Origin: CBDAUN01 sp965200645
GTDB lineage: Bacteria > Pseudomonadota > Gammaproteobacteria > Arenicellales > JAJDZL01
NCBI GenBank assembly: GCA_965200645.1
Contig: CBDAUN010000002.1
Span: 62,001-126,000, forward strand
Direction of reading: 5' to 3'
Length of the DNA stretch: 64,000 nt
Numbering within the stretch: the stretch's first letter is position 1; the number at the start of each line of letters is the position of its first letter. The translations under genes and the position numbers were made by a program. A model generated the notes under the pieces. The model ran no database searches, had not been told where the DNA came from, and was given only the letters and a program-made list of their open reading frames with translations. Positions 1 to 9,515 of this stretch are shown piece after piece.

Positions 1-675
1 CTGGTCCTTTGACTCAGTACCTCCCGGTCCGGTGTAGCAAAGGTGGTGACTTTCTTTTCATCCAAGAACTGTACAGGTTCAGTCCACCTACAGGAATGAA
101 CATCCAATGGCTGACTTTTGGTCTTGTCCGGTGTTCTTATCCCTAAACGCCAACCGACATTTTGGCCGCACCGGTATCAAAGGACTCATCCCAACTGAGC
201 CGTCCACACTTCTTGCTTCCAGACTTTCACATCATGTTTGCATCAATCTGAAAACTGACCGGCCCAGTGGAGGCCGAATACGAAAGCGCGTTACTGGTAC
301 GACCGTCGAAGTGCTCGTGTTGGGGGCATTATGACATGCCTGTGTCTGTTAACGCCCACATGATTGTACGATGCACTCCAGATCCGCCCCATAGTAACCG
401 TGCCGAATCCGCCTGAAAGGCCGACATAGGACAACCGGTTATTATCGCTAAGCGTGGTAGTGGCAAGATCCAAGACCTTCCTCATAGCGGTAGACGGCGG
501 TCAACCCTTCGGAGACCTCGTTGGAGCCCTTCACGCCCCAGCGGGAGTAACCGTTACTCTTGTATTGAGGTCTCGCCGCCCTGACTGTGCACGATGCCTC
601 TAAACGAGCCATACCAGGTCGCCTCTGCCAATACAACTGACGGTACAGTCAGTTATGCTTAAATCGCCCTCCTTT
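1..675 (-). pseudogene. Outer-membrane general porin, frameshifted pseudogene (truncated at window edge)
   Basis: Minus-strand translation gives porin-like pieces in different frames. From the 5' end they are: a signal-peptide end and first strand (LAEATWYGSFRG, about 652-560), the classic second strand (SRWGVKGSNEVSEGLTAVY, about 555-490), a third (LSYVGLSGGFGTVTMGR, about 450-385), a fourth (GRTSNALSYSASTGPVSFQI, about 318-235), and a late strand (GGLNLYSSW, about 91-59). These match the order of motifs in trimeric Gram-negative porins (Porin_4 type). Frames change at least three times and in-frame stops occur, for example just after the first strand. A strong Shine-Dalgarno (AAGGAGG, 674-668) remains, but most of the signal peptide is missing. 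The gene would have formed a passive outer-membrane channel; it is now clearly dead. It probably continues left of the window. Confidence 0.85.
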
Positions 676-1115
676 CCGTTCAGGTTATGCGCATCATAAT
701 GACAGAATATCTTTTATATACAATTACTTATATATTTTAATGTTTCGAATGCTGAATAATTTTCTGTAAGCTGAACTCCCCTCATCAACTCAAAATATAG
801 GCATAAAATGATCTAAATATTGCATCGATATTTACGATAATTTGTCTCGAAAACTAACATTGTTTCACACCACACTTAAAGTGACTTACTTGACCAAGAG
901 GATTGAATTCTTGGACACTTTTTGACACCCGAAACTATGCAAAATTGTCCAGAATGAAGAAGAATCTAATACAAAATATTTGTTGCACATCCGCAACAAA
1001 ATTAAACTTATTTTGAGATGAATTCGCTGTTTGTCAGGATTATCACAGGATAACTTGAGTGGCAAAAGGTGGCTGAATGTAAAATATGTCCAGAACTTTT
1101 TCAAAGGTTTACTAA
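676..1115. other. AT-rich intergenic region
   Basis: About 440 bases, clearly more AT-rich than the flanking sequence, between the dead porin and the reductase gene. It presumably held the divergent promoters of both. No convincing coding sequence, RNA gene or strong hairpin was seen. An AAAGG ribosome-binding site for the next gene lies at about 1103-1107. Confidence 0.5.
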
Positions 1116-2165
1116 ATGTCAAACAAAATAGAAACTGAATCCGTAATCGTAGGTGCTGGTCCGGTCGGGCTGTTTCAGATTTTTGAACTGGGGCTGCTCG
1201 GAATAAAATGCCATGTCATTGATTCACTCAAGGTAGTTGGCGGACAATGCGCAACACTTTACGCAGATAAACCCATTTACGACATTCCGGCCTACCCAAT
1301 AGTTGGTGCACAGGAACTAGTGGACTTGTTGGTGAAGCAGGCTTCGCCATTTTCTGCCGAATATCATTTGGGCCAGCAACTAACCGACTTAGTCAAACGA
1401 GATGACGGACGATTTAATTTGAAGACTTCTCTTGGTACTGAGTTCGATACCGGATCCGTAGTCATCGCGGGTGGATTGGGAGCATTTGATTCCCGTCCTC
1501 TACGCAATCCCGGTGCCTCAGACTACGAAGGTAAAAACCTGAACTATAAGGTAGAAAATAAGAACCACTTTGCTGGCAAAAAGGTAGTAATACTTGGAGG
1601 CGGAGATTCAGCATTGGACTGGGTTCTTGAGTTGCACAAAATCGCAAAGGAAGTTGTACTAGTGCATCGCAGGGAAGATTTTCGAGCACAGCCAGCATCA
1701 GTCAGCAACATGAAGAATTTAGCTGCCGAAGAAGGGAGTACACTGTCATATCACATCGGAAGGATCGCGAAAGTTGTTGGAGACGGGGAGCGACTCACAC
1801 AAATACAAGTAATACCCTTCAGTGATAATCCCGAATCGATTGACATTAGTCTGGACGAACTGCTTGTTTTTTATGGCTTGTCCCCCAATTTGGGACCAAT
1901 TGAAAATTGGGGGCTACAGATAACTAAAAAAACGATTGATGTAGATACAAAAGACTGTCAGACCAACGTGCCTGGGATATTTGCCATTGGCGATATCTGT
2001 AACTATACAGGCAAGAAAAAATTGATTCTCAGTGGCTTCCACGAAGCTGCTATGGCTGCTTTCGGAGTCCAGCACTACATCTATCCGGAAATCAAACAGC
2101 GAGTTCAATTTACGACCACTAGCCCAGCGCTACAGCAAAGACTCGGTGTTGACGGAACAATGTAG
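1116..2165 (+). CDS. Thioredoxin-reductase-like ferredoxin/flavodoxin--NADP+ reductase
   Basis: A 349-residue FAD flavoprotein expected to pass electrons between NADPH and ferredoxin or flavodoxin in the cytoplasm. The N-terminal FAD-binding Rossmann motif GAGPVG is at residues 13-18, followed by the family signature GGQCATLYADKPIYDIP. An NADPH-binding GGGDSALDW motif lies near residue 165, and the C-terminal GDICNYTGKKKLILSGFHEA segment is the second FAD contact. The CxxC redox pair of true thioredoxin reductases is absent, which points to the YumC-type FNR branch. Length is normal. The ATG start is preceded by AAAGG at good spacing. The gene stands alone between decayed regions. Family assignment is firm; the physiological partner is not shown here. 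Confidence 0.93.
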   Translation: MSNKIETESVIVGAGPVGLFQIFELGLLGIKCHVIDSLKVVGGQCATLYADKPIYDIPAYPIVGAQELVDLLVKQASPFSAEYHLGQQLTDLVKRDDGRFNLKTSLGTEFDTGSVVIAGGLGAFDSRPLRNPGASDYEGKNLNYKVENKNHFAGKKVVILGGGDSALDWVLELHKIAKEVVLVHRREDFRAQPASVSNMKNLAAEEGSTLSYHIGRIAKVVGDGERLTQIQVIPFSDNPESIDISLDELLVFYGLSPNLGPIENWGLQITKKTIDVDTKDCQTNVPGIFAIGDICNYTGKKKLILSGFHEAAMAAFGVQHYIYPEIKQRVQFTTTSPALQQRLGVDGTM

Positions 2166-2911
2166 TTTAGACTGCTTCAAGATGATTTAATATGCAACAG
2201 ATTAGGCATTTGACAAAAGCCGAGTTCGATTTTTCAACCGAAGTGCCTGATATCAATTTTCAATGCAGTTTAAACTAAAAAAGAGTTTGACCTGATTCGA
2301 ATCGAGTCGTTTACACCGTAAGTTGACCTGTGCAGACATCGCACAATTAGTTGGCTTAAGTGCGCTTTGCAACAAGAGAACAACTGCGACACCTGATTTG
2401 TTTTCTGCTGGGTATCTTCCAACACCCTACACCAATGAGAATTGAAGAATCTCAACCCGAACTCCGAACGCTTTGTCTTTGCGAATTATGATGAAACTGT
2501 CATCTGTCTTAACGCGCAGGATGTAATTGATAAATCAATTTGAGACCGGATTTCCAATCTAATTCGAATTTTGCTTAACTACAGGTTAGTTTTCCAGCCA
2601 AATTGTGAAGGAAGTAAAGACTGCGAGCTTGAATTCGTCAGGGTGGACACTAGATTCAACTATGCGTTGTTGGTAAGGGTTACCAAAAATCCTCATCACT
2701 GACTTTGATTCAGGCTATGAGTTACGCAACCATCTGGTTCACGGTAGAGAGACTTGAAAGTCAATTGCAAATTACACTCAGGTGTCGAGCGATTTACCAA
2801 TCATTGAGTTTCTAGTACTCAATCTTATACATTAGATGCTAGAGTGTCCTGATGACAATAGAACTATCCACCTTTTTCAGATATTGAAAGGTAAGTTGCG
2901 AATTAGAACTT
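2166..2911. other. 746-bp gene-poor stretch, possibly a decayed regulator
   Basis: No intact gene. On the plus strand a short open stretch from about 2317 reads RKLTCADIAQLVGLS, which resembles a helix-turn-helix of an AraC- or XRE-type regulator, and is then lost. Further open but start-less stretches (for example about 2470-2700) have protein-like composition but no recognisable family. This could be the residue of one or two dead genes. The evidence is weak and rests on one motif. Confidence 0.25.
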
Positions 2912-4543
2912 TTATGCCTTAGCACTTAGGAAACTTGAATCCGTCCGTACCTCCAGCAACGTGGGACGATCTGATTTTAATCCTTCTATAATTGCCAACT
3001 TCAATTGTTCTTTGCTCTCAATGCGTTGAGCATTACAATGGAAACCCTTTGCGACTGCTACAAAATCTGGAGACGCCAAATCCACACCAATCCGCTCAAT
3101 GTTCAACCGGTCAAACGTGTCGCGAATCTCGCCGTAGGCGTCGTTGTTCCATAGAACGATAACAATAGGTAGTTTGTTTTCTGCTGCAGTTGCGAGTTCC
3201 TGAATTGTGAACAATAAACCTCCATCTCCGGCTACGCACACGACCGGACTTTCGGGACATCCAAACTTTGCCCCAATTGCCGCTGGAAGTGCGAAACCTA
3301 AAGTACCATATCCTGTAGTTGAAGTCAGATAAGTTCTTGGTAAGACTCCTCTATAGTAGTAGTTTCCACTGTAAACAATTTGAGTGGAGTCTGCTGTTAC
3401 AATCCCGTTCATTGGAAGCACCTCACGGATCGTATCCCATATCACTGCATGAGACTGAGTGCTTGCAAACCAGTACTGTTTTGTCTGCTCTAGCAAGGAT
3501 TTCACGATGGAACAGTTTTGTTGCCGCTGATTGTTTCTACGGACTTTTGACTTCTTTAATGCAAGAATCATATTTGCCAGAGATTGTTTGGCGTCCCCAA
3601 GAATTGGAATATCTGCCTTAGCATTGACATGCATTTGTTCCGGGTCGATGTCAATTCGAATCAATGTTCCATCAAAATGAATGTCTCCATCACGAACCCA
3701 AATGTCCGTTTCGGAAAGTTGTGTGCCAACAGCCAGTACAACTCCGGCACCCTGTAAAAAGTCAAGGACAGGCGGGTGGAGTAAATTTGATCCCAGACAC
3801 AGTGGATGGTCATCCGGAATTACTCCCTTAGCGGCAAATGTCAGCACTGTAGGAAGGTTGAGCAAATCAACCAACTCCCGAGCTTCCAAGTAGGCATTGA
3901 TACTTCCTCCACCGAAGATGATTGCCGCTTGGTCAGAGTTAGTGAGTAGTTTCAAGGCCTTGTCTAGTTGATCCTGTGGTGGACTCGGCAGATTCGTTCG
4001 TGCCGGCAATACAGAGTCAAATTTAGCTATTTGATCAAGCAGGTCTATCGGAATTTCAATGTGTACGGGACGGGGTCTTTTTGAATCAAATACCGCATAC
4101 GCTCGCTCCATTACTTCCGGAACTTCATCAACTGTGCGAATCGTGTAACTAAACGCTGTGAACTGTTCCGTAAGCAATTGCTGATTACGCAATTCGTGCA
4201 GATCGCCTTCATTCATACCAAGACTGTTTGTCTTATTTACACTGGAGATTGCAAGTACAGGAACTGAATCCGAGTAGGATTGTGCCAGGGCTGTAGCTGC
4301 ATTAGTTACTCCGGGTCCGGTAATCAGGCAACAAACGCCAACTTTCCCGGTCGACCTTGCATAGCCGTCTGCCATAAATGCTGCGCCCTGCTCATGCCGC
4401 GGCGTGACGTGTTTAATGCCCGTAAGGGAAATCCCCCGATACAGTTCGACTGTATGCACACCGGGAATTCCAAAAATAACTTTTGTCCCATAGTCAGCAA
4501 GTAGTCGCATGACTTGAACACCACAGGAATAATTACCGGTCAC
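2912..4543 (-). CDS. TPP-dependent acetolactate-synthase-like enzyme, probable 5-guanidino-2-oxopentanoate (2-ketoarginine) decarboxylase
   Basis: A 543-residue protein with the three-domain layout of the acetolactate synthase/pyruvate oxidase superfamily. It has an N-terminal PYR domain with the activating Glu in TPRHEQGAAFMADGYAR (about residue 50), a central domain, and a C-terminal TPP/Mg motif GDGGLLFTIQELATA...NND. The GIPGVHTVELYRG signature near residue 25 is what I associate with AruI, which decarboxylates 2-ketoarginine in the arginine transaminase pathway; true acetolactate synthases differ here and usually sit beside ilvN. No arginine:pyruvate transaminase (aruH) is adjacent. The start is GTG (4543-4541), 18 bases after the GTPase stop, so the two are probably one transcript. 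Superfamily is certain; substrate is inferred. Confidence 0.8.
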   Translation of the reverse strand: MTGNYSCGVQVMRLLADYGTKVIFGIPGVHTVELYRGISLTGIKHVTPRHEQGAAFMADGYARSTGKVGVCCLITGPGVTNAATALAQSYSDSVPVLAISSVNKTNSLGMNEGDLHELRNQQLLTEQFTAFSYTIRTVDEVPEVMERAYAVFDSKRPRPVHIEIPIDLLDQIAKFDSVLPARTNLPSPPQDQLDKALKLLTNSDQAAIIFGGGSINAYLEARELVDLLNLPTVLTFAAKGVIPDDHPLCLGSNLLHPPVLDFLQGAGVVLAVGTQLSETDIWVRDGDIHFDGTLIRIDIDPEQMHVNAKADIPILGDAKQSLANMILALKKSKVRRNNQRQQNCSIVKSLLEQTKQYWFASTQSHAVIWDTIREVLPMNGIVTADSTQIVYSGNYYYRGVLPRTYLTSTTGYGTLGFALPAAIGAKFGCPESPVVCVAGDGGLLFTIQELATAAENKLPIVIVLWNNDAYGEIRDTFDRLNIERIGVDLASPDFVAVAKGFHCNAQRIESKEQLKLAIIEGLKSDRPTLLEVRTDSSFLSAKA

Positions 4544-4561
4544 TGGAGTAATTTCCGTAAA

Positions 4562-5599
4562 TTACTTGGTATGAAGTTCTATGATGTCTTTATCAATCAG
4601 TACGTGTTCGGGTCCGACGGGTTGACCGTCGAAGACTTTCTCGCCCCAAATCCGGGCAAACCGAAAAGTCTCGCCAAATTCTTTGTGAACTTGAACGGCA
4701 ATGTCACGCACTGTTCCGCCGTATCGTATTGTAAAGGGTCGGTCGGTATCGGCAGGCTTACCAGGCACCTTTGTGTAGACTCTAACTATATTTAAACACC
4801 TGAATAAAAGTTCCGAAACTTTGTCCAGACCGAATTCGGTTGTTGCTGATACTGCGATAGATGGAAATCGATGTCCAAGCAATTCATCCAGTGCATCCAA
4901 TTCCCTTTCGTTATCGACAATGTCAATTTTGTTGGCCACTAATATTGTTGGCAATATGATTCGAAAGGGGTTTTCAATTTCTGACTCGTCTGAAGAATGG
5001 TCTTCTCGCACAACATCGACACCATTAACATTGGCGTTATATAAGTGTATCTGTCGAGCATTCAGTTGGGCAGTGGCTTGGTCAACATGATCGATGCAAT
5101 CCGGGTTGGAGATGTCTATCACCAAAAGCACGGCATCTGCTGGTTGAAGAGCGTTTACGATCCATGATTCTACATACTGATCAGACACCGGTGGCAGGTC
5201 GATCAACTGAAAGTGAATATCCTCGTAAACAGCCATTCCAGGTTGAGGTAATTTTGTAGTATATGGATAGGGACCGACTTCAGTCTTTGCTCCGGTCAGT
5301 TTGGAGTGTAGCATCGACTTGCCTGAGTTCGGCGGACCTATTAGAGCTACCTGAGCAGCGCCTTCGGGTCGCACGGTATGCATTGGTCCTGTACGTGCAC
5401 CGCCTTTGCGTGGACCGGTCAACTCATCGGTTAGCATCTTAATGCGGGTTTTAATGTCTCTTTGCAGATGCTCCGTTCCCTTGTGTTTTGGGATGGTGCG
5501 AAGCATTTCCTTAAGACAGTTAAGTCGATCAGCAGTCTCTCGTGCTTCTCGAAAAGCCTGTTCAGCCTTCTTGTATTCCGGACTTACATTCGTTGGCAT
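4562..5599 (-). CDS. DRG/Obg-like GTPase with C-terminal TGS domain
   Basis: A 345-residue protein. An N-terminal helical region (about 1-65, rich in Lys/Glu/Arg) precedes a basic GPRKGGARTG linker. The GTPase domain follows: P-loop GPPNSGKS (88-95), an Obg-type GPYPYTTKLPQPGM switch I, DLPP at the G3 site, and NKID as G4. A C-terminal TGS domain covers roughly 270-345. This is the architecture of the developmentally-regulated-GTP-binding (DRG) branch, common in archaea and eukaryotes and patchy in bacteria; relatives act on ribosomes or RNA. The usual Gly of the DxxG G3 motif is Pro here. It is first in a probable two-gene minus-strand unit with the TPP decarboxylase. ATG start with no strong Shine-Dalgarno. 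Function unknown. Confidence 0.85.
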   Translation of the reverse strand: MPTNVSPEYKKAEQAFREARETADRLNCLKEMLRTIPKHKGTEHLQRDIKTRIKMLTDELTGPRKGGARTGPMHTVRPEGAAQVALIGPPNSGKSMLHSKLTGAKTEVGPYPYTTKLPQPGMAVYEDIHFQLIDLPPVSDQYVESWIVNALQPADAVLLVIDISNPDCIDHVDQATAQLNARQIHLYNANVNGVDVVREDHSSDESEIENPFRIILPTILVANKIDIVDNERELDALDELLGHRFPSIAVSATTEFGLDKVSELLFRCLNIVRVYTKVPGKPADTDRPFTIRYGGTVRDIAVQVHKEFGETFRFARIWGEKVFDGQPVGPEHVLIDKDIIELHTK

Positions 5600-5777
5600 T
5601 GCAAAAGAACTATAGCAAGATTCATTCTGTGTAATGATACTCGGCTAAAGCACAGAATCGGCAATGCTAAACAGCAAATGAAAGATTCACGTTTGAAGTT
5701 ATTCTACAATTTTAAAGTCGATATTTCGCCCAAGCGGGGCCGAATTGGAAGGAATACCAGTGGGTCATTCGTGCGAT

Positions 5778-6140
5778 TTAGGTGAGTATTGGCGGATCCG
5801 ACGCTGATGGATCGCCAAACCGTGCCGGTTGATTAGCGCGAATCGCACTGATCGTGAGCGCTTGCATGGTCAGTAGTGAAAGATCCACTGCCAGCTGCAT
5901 GGCGCTAAGTCCTATGATAGAGTGGTGATGCAGGTTGAAGTCTCTGGCCGATCGGGCATTGATGCGCTCAAGCGTAGTGCGTGCTGAGTACAGCCGCTTC
6001 CACTGTTAGGTGTTGTGTGCCGGCGCCGTCGGTTGATCTGAAGGATGAGGTCGTTAAGATCCATTGCTTCGACCACAATCGTTAAGCGTGTCAGGTCACT
6101 GTACTCATCGAGCATGGCCTAAAACCCGGCCAAAAAGTTC
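5778..6140 (-). mobile_element. Remnant of an insertion-sequence transposase (C-terminal end)
   Basis: On the minus strand a frame from 5999 to the stop at 5778 reads KRLYSARTTLERINARSARD, followed by a hydrophobic tail ending in AIRANQPARFGD. This resembles the end of DDE transposases, where a KRLY..RT..ER..R motif carries the last catalytic Glu. The upstream part (6115 to about 6000) lies in a different frame and an in-frame stop appears near 6121, so the gene is broken. No terminal inverted repeats or target duplication were found. It is a dead fragment; the exact IS family is not determined. Confidence 0.55.
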
Positions 6141-6668
6141 ATTTTGTGGGGTAAACGAAAAATTAACCCATTAAAAACAACAGTCAAATCAACACACTAC
6201 AGCACCCGAAACCCTCTCTTGATGTAGAAAATATGATTAGGTCTAGCAAAGTTGGCAAGCAGTTGTAAGAACTTGTTGAATACGACCGGAAATTAAAATT
6301 CTTGTCCTGCCGAGAGTCTTTTTTCTATCAAATTGCTGAGATAATGACCACTCAAACCATATTTGCATCACTGGTAGACTTAAATTTTACGAATCACCTT
6401 CAACATTTACGAGCCGTTCAGCGTATAATTTTCGTTGTGGAATTTAACCAACCCTAACCAACATAGGGCTTCGTTACAATTAATTTCAAATCGCAGGCTC
6501 CCGCTGATTGTTACTCAACAAAGGAAAGTAGCAAAAGGCTGGAATGTTCCACCATGATTCCCTTAAGTCGCATCTCATATTTAGACCTCAATGCGAGTGA
6601 AATTCTACATCGCCAAGTACTGATGTGTTCATTTACCTAATTCATGATTTGCCTCAAGACACTGACCA
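6141..6668. other. Intergenic region upstream of sucA
   Basis: About 530 bases with no believable gene. It should contain the sucABlpd promoter. The only promoter-like element noticed is a perfect TATAAT at 6424-6429, with no good -35 partner. The immediate upstream of the sucA ATG has no clear Shine-Dalgarno. Confidence 0.4.
6424..6429 (+). promoter_or_regulatory. Possible -10 box of the suc operon
   Basis: A perfect TATAAT hexamer 240 bases upstream of the sucA start. The -35 region at normal spacing is poor, so this is only a candidate. Confidence 0.25.
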
Positions 6669-9515
6669 ATGACAAACACTAAAAAATCATCGAATCAATT
6701 TAACTACACCTGCCTTACTCCGGAAAATGCGGCATATCTTGAAGAAATATATGCCCAATTTAAATCCAACCCAGGTGCACTAGATCAACCTATAGTGGAT
6801 GCAATTTCCAGATTTGAGTCATCTCCTGATTCAGCGAAAGTAGGCAGCATAGGTACTAAGCCACAGGAGTCCAAGGTTGAATATGACGACATTCGAAAGC
6901 AGGCAGCAGTCCATCGATTGATTGGCCAATATCACATGTTTGGTCACTTGCAGTCCAAACTAGATCCACTCGAACTGACCCATTACGAAAGCTGGGCTGA
7001 TTTAAGTCTGGAATCAGTCGGGCTGAGCGAAGAAGATTTAGATACCGAATTCAAGGTAGACGCATTGGCCGATACTGACGCCATGCCACTTCGGGATATT
7101 GTCAAATTCTTCGACAACACCTATTGCTCGTCAATCGGCTACGAATACATGTATATCACCGACCCAAGTCGTGTGAAGTGGTTGCAGCAAAGAATCGAAA
7201 ACACCACGATTCAACCCACTTGCGAGTTCGACCAAGAGAAAAAAATTAACATACTTCAGCAACTGACCATGGCTGAAGGTCTGGAGACCTATCTACATAC
7301 AAAATACGTCGGCCAAAAACGTTTCTCCCTAGAGGGGGGTGAATCTTTAATCCCACTATTACGCGAATTAATTCTGCTTTCAGGTGATTCCGGAACTAAG
7401 GAAGTAGTAATTGGAATGGCACATCGTGGACGCCTCAATGCGCTCGTAAATATTTTGGGTAAAATACCGTCTGATTTGTTTGGCGAATTTGAAGGCCAGA
7501 TTAGTTCTGCGAGTGCTCGATTAAACGAACAAGGTGACGTTAAGTACCACATGGGGTTTTCGTCAGACATCAATACCCCGGGCGGAATTGTGCATGTAGC
7601 ATTGGCATTTAACCCATCCCATCTTGAGATTATCAATGGTGTTGTACAAGGCTCAGTCAGGGCACGACAGCACCGGCGTTTAGATAAAGCTAGAAATGAA
7701 GTCATTCCTATTTTGGTACATGGTGATGCTGCCTTTGCCGGCCAAGGTGTGGTGATGGAAATCCTCAATATGTCTCATATTCGTGGTTTCGAAATCGGTG
7801 GAACGATACATGTCATTATCAACAACCAAATAGGGTTTACCACCAGTAACCGGTTGGATGCAAGATCAACCTTGCACTGTACCGAAGTTGCCAAAATGGT
7901 TCAGGCACCAATCTTTCACGTTAACGGCGATGACCCCGAGGCTGTGGTATTTGTTACCCAATTGGCCCATGCCTATCGCCGAAAGTTTCAGACTGATGTG
8001 GTGATTGACTTGGTGTGCTATCGGCGATACGGACACAATGAAGCTGATGAACCCACCATGACACAGCCTGTTATGTATCAGGCAATCAAGCAAAAAGACC
8101 CCGTCAGGCGCATGTACGCCCAAAAGTTGGTTGACGAAAGAGTAATCACCGACGATAAGGCACTGCGCATGGTCATGGAGTATCGAGACATGCTGGACAG
8201 AGGACAGGTTGTCGCGGGACAAATTATCGATCCCGGCAAGGCAGAAAAGATGGTGGATTGGAGTGCGTATATGGGAGTCGATTGGACTCAGTCTACAGAT
8301 ACTTCTACTACTTGGCGAAAGATTAAAGAGTTAAACAAGAAGTTAATGGTGCTTCCCGATGGCTTCGAACTGCATAACCGGGTCAAGAAAATTCTGGAGG
8401 ATCGCCAAAAAATGGCTACAGGCGACATTCCAATTGACTGGGGTTTTGCAGAAAACATGGCCTATGCCTGTTTGGTTGACGAAGGATTTCAGGTACGACT
8501 GTCTGGCCAGGATTCGGGACGCGGAACCTTTTCTCACCGTCATGCTTTATTGCACGACCAAAAAAGTCGAGCAGTCTATGTTCCGTTAAAATCAATTCGA
8601 GGTCCCCAGGATTGCCAAATCTACAACTCAGTATTGTCTGAGGAAGCTGTACTCGCATTTGAGTATGGATACGCAGCCACCGACCCCAATTCCTTAGTCA
8701 TATGGGAAGCACAATTTGGCGACTTTGCCAACGGGGCTCAAATCGTCATCGACCAATTTATTAGTAGTGGCGAAGCGAAATGGGCTCGACTTTGTGGGCT
8801 CACGATGTTGTTGCCGCACGGATATGAAGGACAAGGTCCTGAGCATTCTTCGGCCCGAATTGAGAGGTTTCTTCAGCTTTGCGCACACAAGAACATCCAA
8901 GTTTGTGCACCAACAACTCCTTCTCAAATGTTTCATCTACTTAGACGTCAGGCAATTCGTCCCTATAGACATCCACTTATCATCATGTCGCCCAAGAGCA
9001 TGTTACGTCTGAAATCTTCTTTTTCCACTTTGGAAGACCTCACAGATTCCAAGTTCCACACCATCATTGACGAGTTTGATGAAAACTTGATTCGTCGGGA
9101 TGTACAAAGAGTAATCTTGTGTTCTGGTAAGGTGTATTACGACCTGGCTGATATGAGAGAGCACATGAAGGCGGCAAATATTGCAATTCTTAGAATAGAA
9201 CAGCTTTATCCTTTCCCAAAGGAAGAACTAAGAGCATTGTTGTCTACCTACTTTCGAGCAAAGGAAGTTGTTTGGTGTCAGGAAGAACCGAGAAACCAAG
9301 GAGCTTGGTATCAGATTCGTCACTTGATTTCCGAATGTCTGACTCCCAAGCAAGTCTTAAAGAATACCTGTCGGGAAGAAGCCGCATCCCCGGCTGTTGG
9401 GAACTTTCGGGTGCATCTAGCACAGCAGGAGCGCTTGGTGATAGATGCGTTGTCAGTCGATAGAAAGGTTGTGTCCATATCAGATGAAAGAGAGGTAAGG
9501 GCAGATGCAAGTTGA
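6669..9515 (+). CDS. sucA: 2-oxoglutarate dehydrogenase E1 component
   Basis: A 948-residue TPP-dependent E1 subunit. It decarboxylates 2-oxoglutarate and transfers the succinyl group to the lipoyl arm of SucB in the cytoplasmic TCA-cycle complex. Hallmarks are the N-terminal E1o segment, the VVIGMAHRGRLNALVN motif (about residue 245), a GDAAFAGQGVVMEI TPP region, YRRYGHNEADEP (about 455), and a C-terminal transketolase-like domain with HGYEGQGPEHSSARIERFL. Length is typical of the family. It overlaps sucB by 11 bases, so translation is probably coupled, and lpd follows; all three subunits of the complex are therefore encoded together. sucCD is not adjacent. Identification is certain. Confidence 0.97.
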   Translation: MTNTKKSSNQFNYTCLTPENAAYLEEIYAQFKSNPGALDQPIVDAISRFESSPDSAKVGSIGTKPQESKVEYDDIRKQAAVHRLIGQYHMFGHLQSKLDPLELTHYESWADLSLESVGLSEEDLDTEFKVDALADTDAMPLRDIVKFFDNTYCSSIGYEYMYITDPSRVKWLQQRIENTTIQPTCEFDQEKKINILQQLTMAEGLETYLHTKYVGQKRFSLEGGESLIPLLRELILLSGDSGTKEVVIGMAHRGRLNALVNILGKIPSDLFGEFEGQISSASARLNEQGDVKYHMGFSSDINTPGGIVHVALAFNPSHLEIINGVVQGSVRARQHRRLDKARNEVIPILVHGDAAFAGQGVVMEILNMSHIRGFEIGGTIHVIINNQIGFTTSNRLDARSTLHCTEVAKMVQAPIFHVNGDDPEAVVFVTQLAHAYRRKFQTDVVIDLVCYRRYGHNEADEPTMTQPVMYQAIKQKDPVRRMYAQKLVDERVITDDKALRMVMEYRDMLDRGQVVAGQIIDPGKAEKMVDWSAYMGVDWTQSTDTSTTWRKIKELNKKLMVLPDGFELHNRVKKILEDRQKMATGDIPIDWGFAENMAYACLVDEGFQVRLSGQDSGRGTFSHRHALLHDQKSRAVYVPLKSIRGPQDCQIYNSVLSEEAVLAFEYGYAATDPNSLVIWEAQFGDFANGAQIVIDQFISSGEAKWARLCGLTMLLPHGYEGQGPEHSSARIERFLQLCAHKNIQVCAPTTPSQMFHLLRRQAIRPYRHPLIIMSPKSMLRLKSSFSTLEDLTDSKFHTIIDEFDENLIRRDVQRVILCSGKVYYDLADMREHMKAANIAILRIEQLYPFPKEELRALLSTYFRAKEVVWCQEEPRNQGAWYQIRHLISECLTPKQVLKNTCREEAASPAVGNFRVHLAQQERLVIDALSVDRKVVSISDEREVRADAS

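Noticed and set aside
886..1122. 78-codon minus-strand open frame upstream of the reductase
   Set aside because: AT-rich chance frame overlapping the reductase start, with no family features.
2912..4543. Alternative call as acetolactate synthase IlvB/IlvG
   Set aside because: No regulatory subunit gene follows, and the N-terminal GIPGVHTVELYRG segment fits the ketoarginine decarboxylase branch better.
7289..7768. Long open frame (159 codons) antisense to sucA
   Set aside because: It lies wholly within the conserved sucA frame, has no family resemblance and follows from codon bias of the sense gene.
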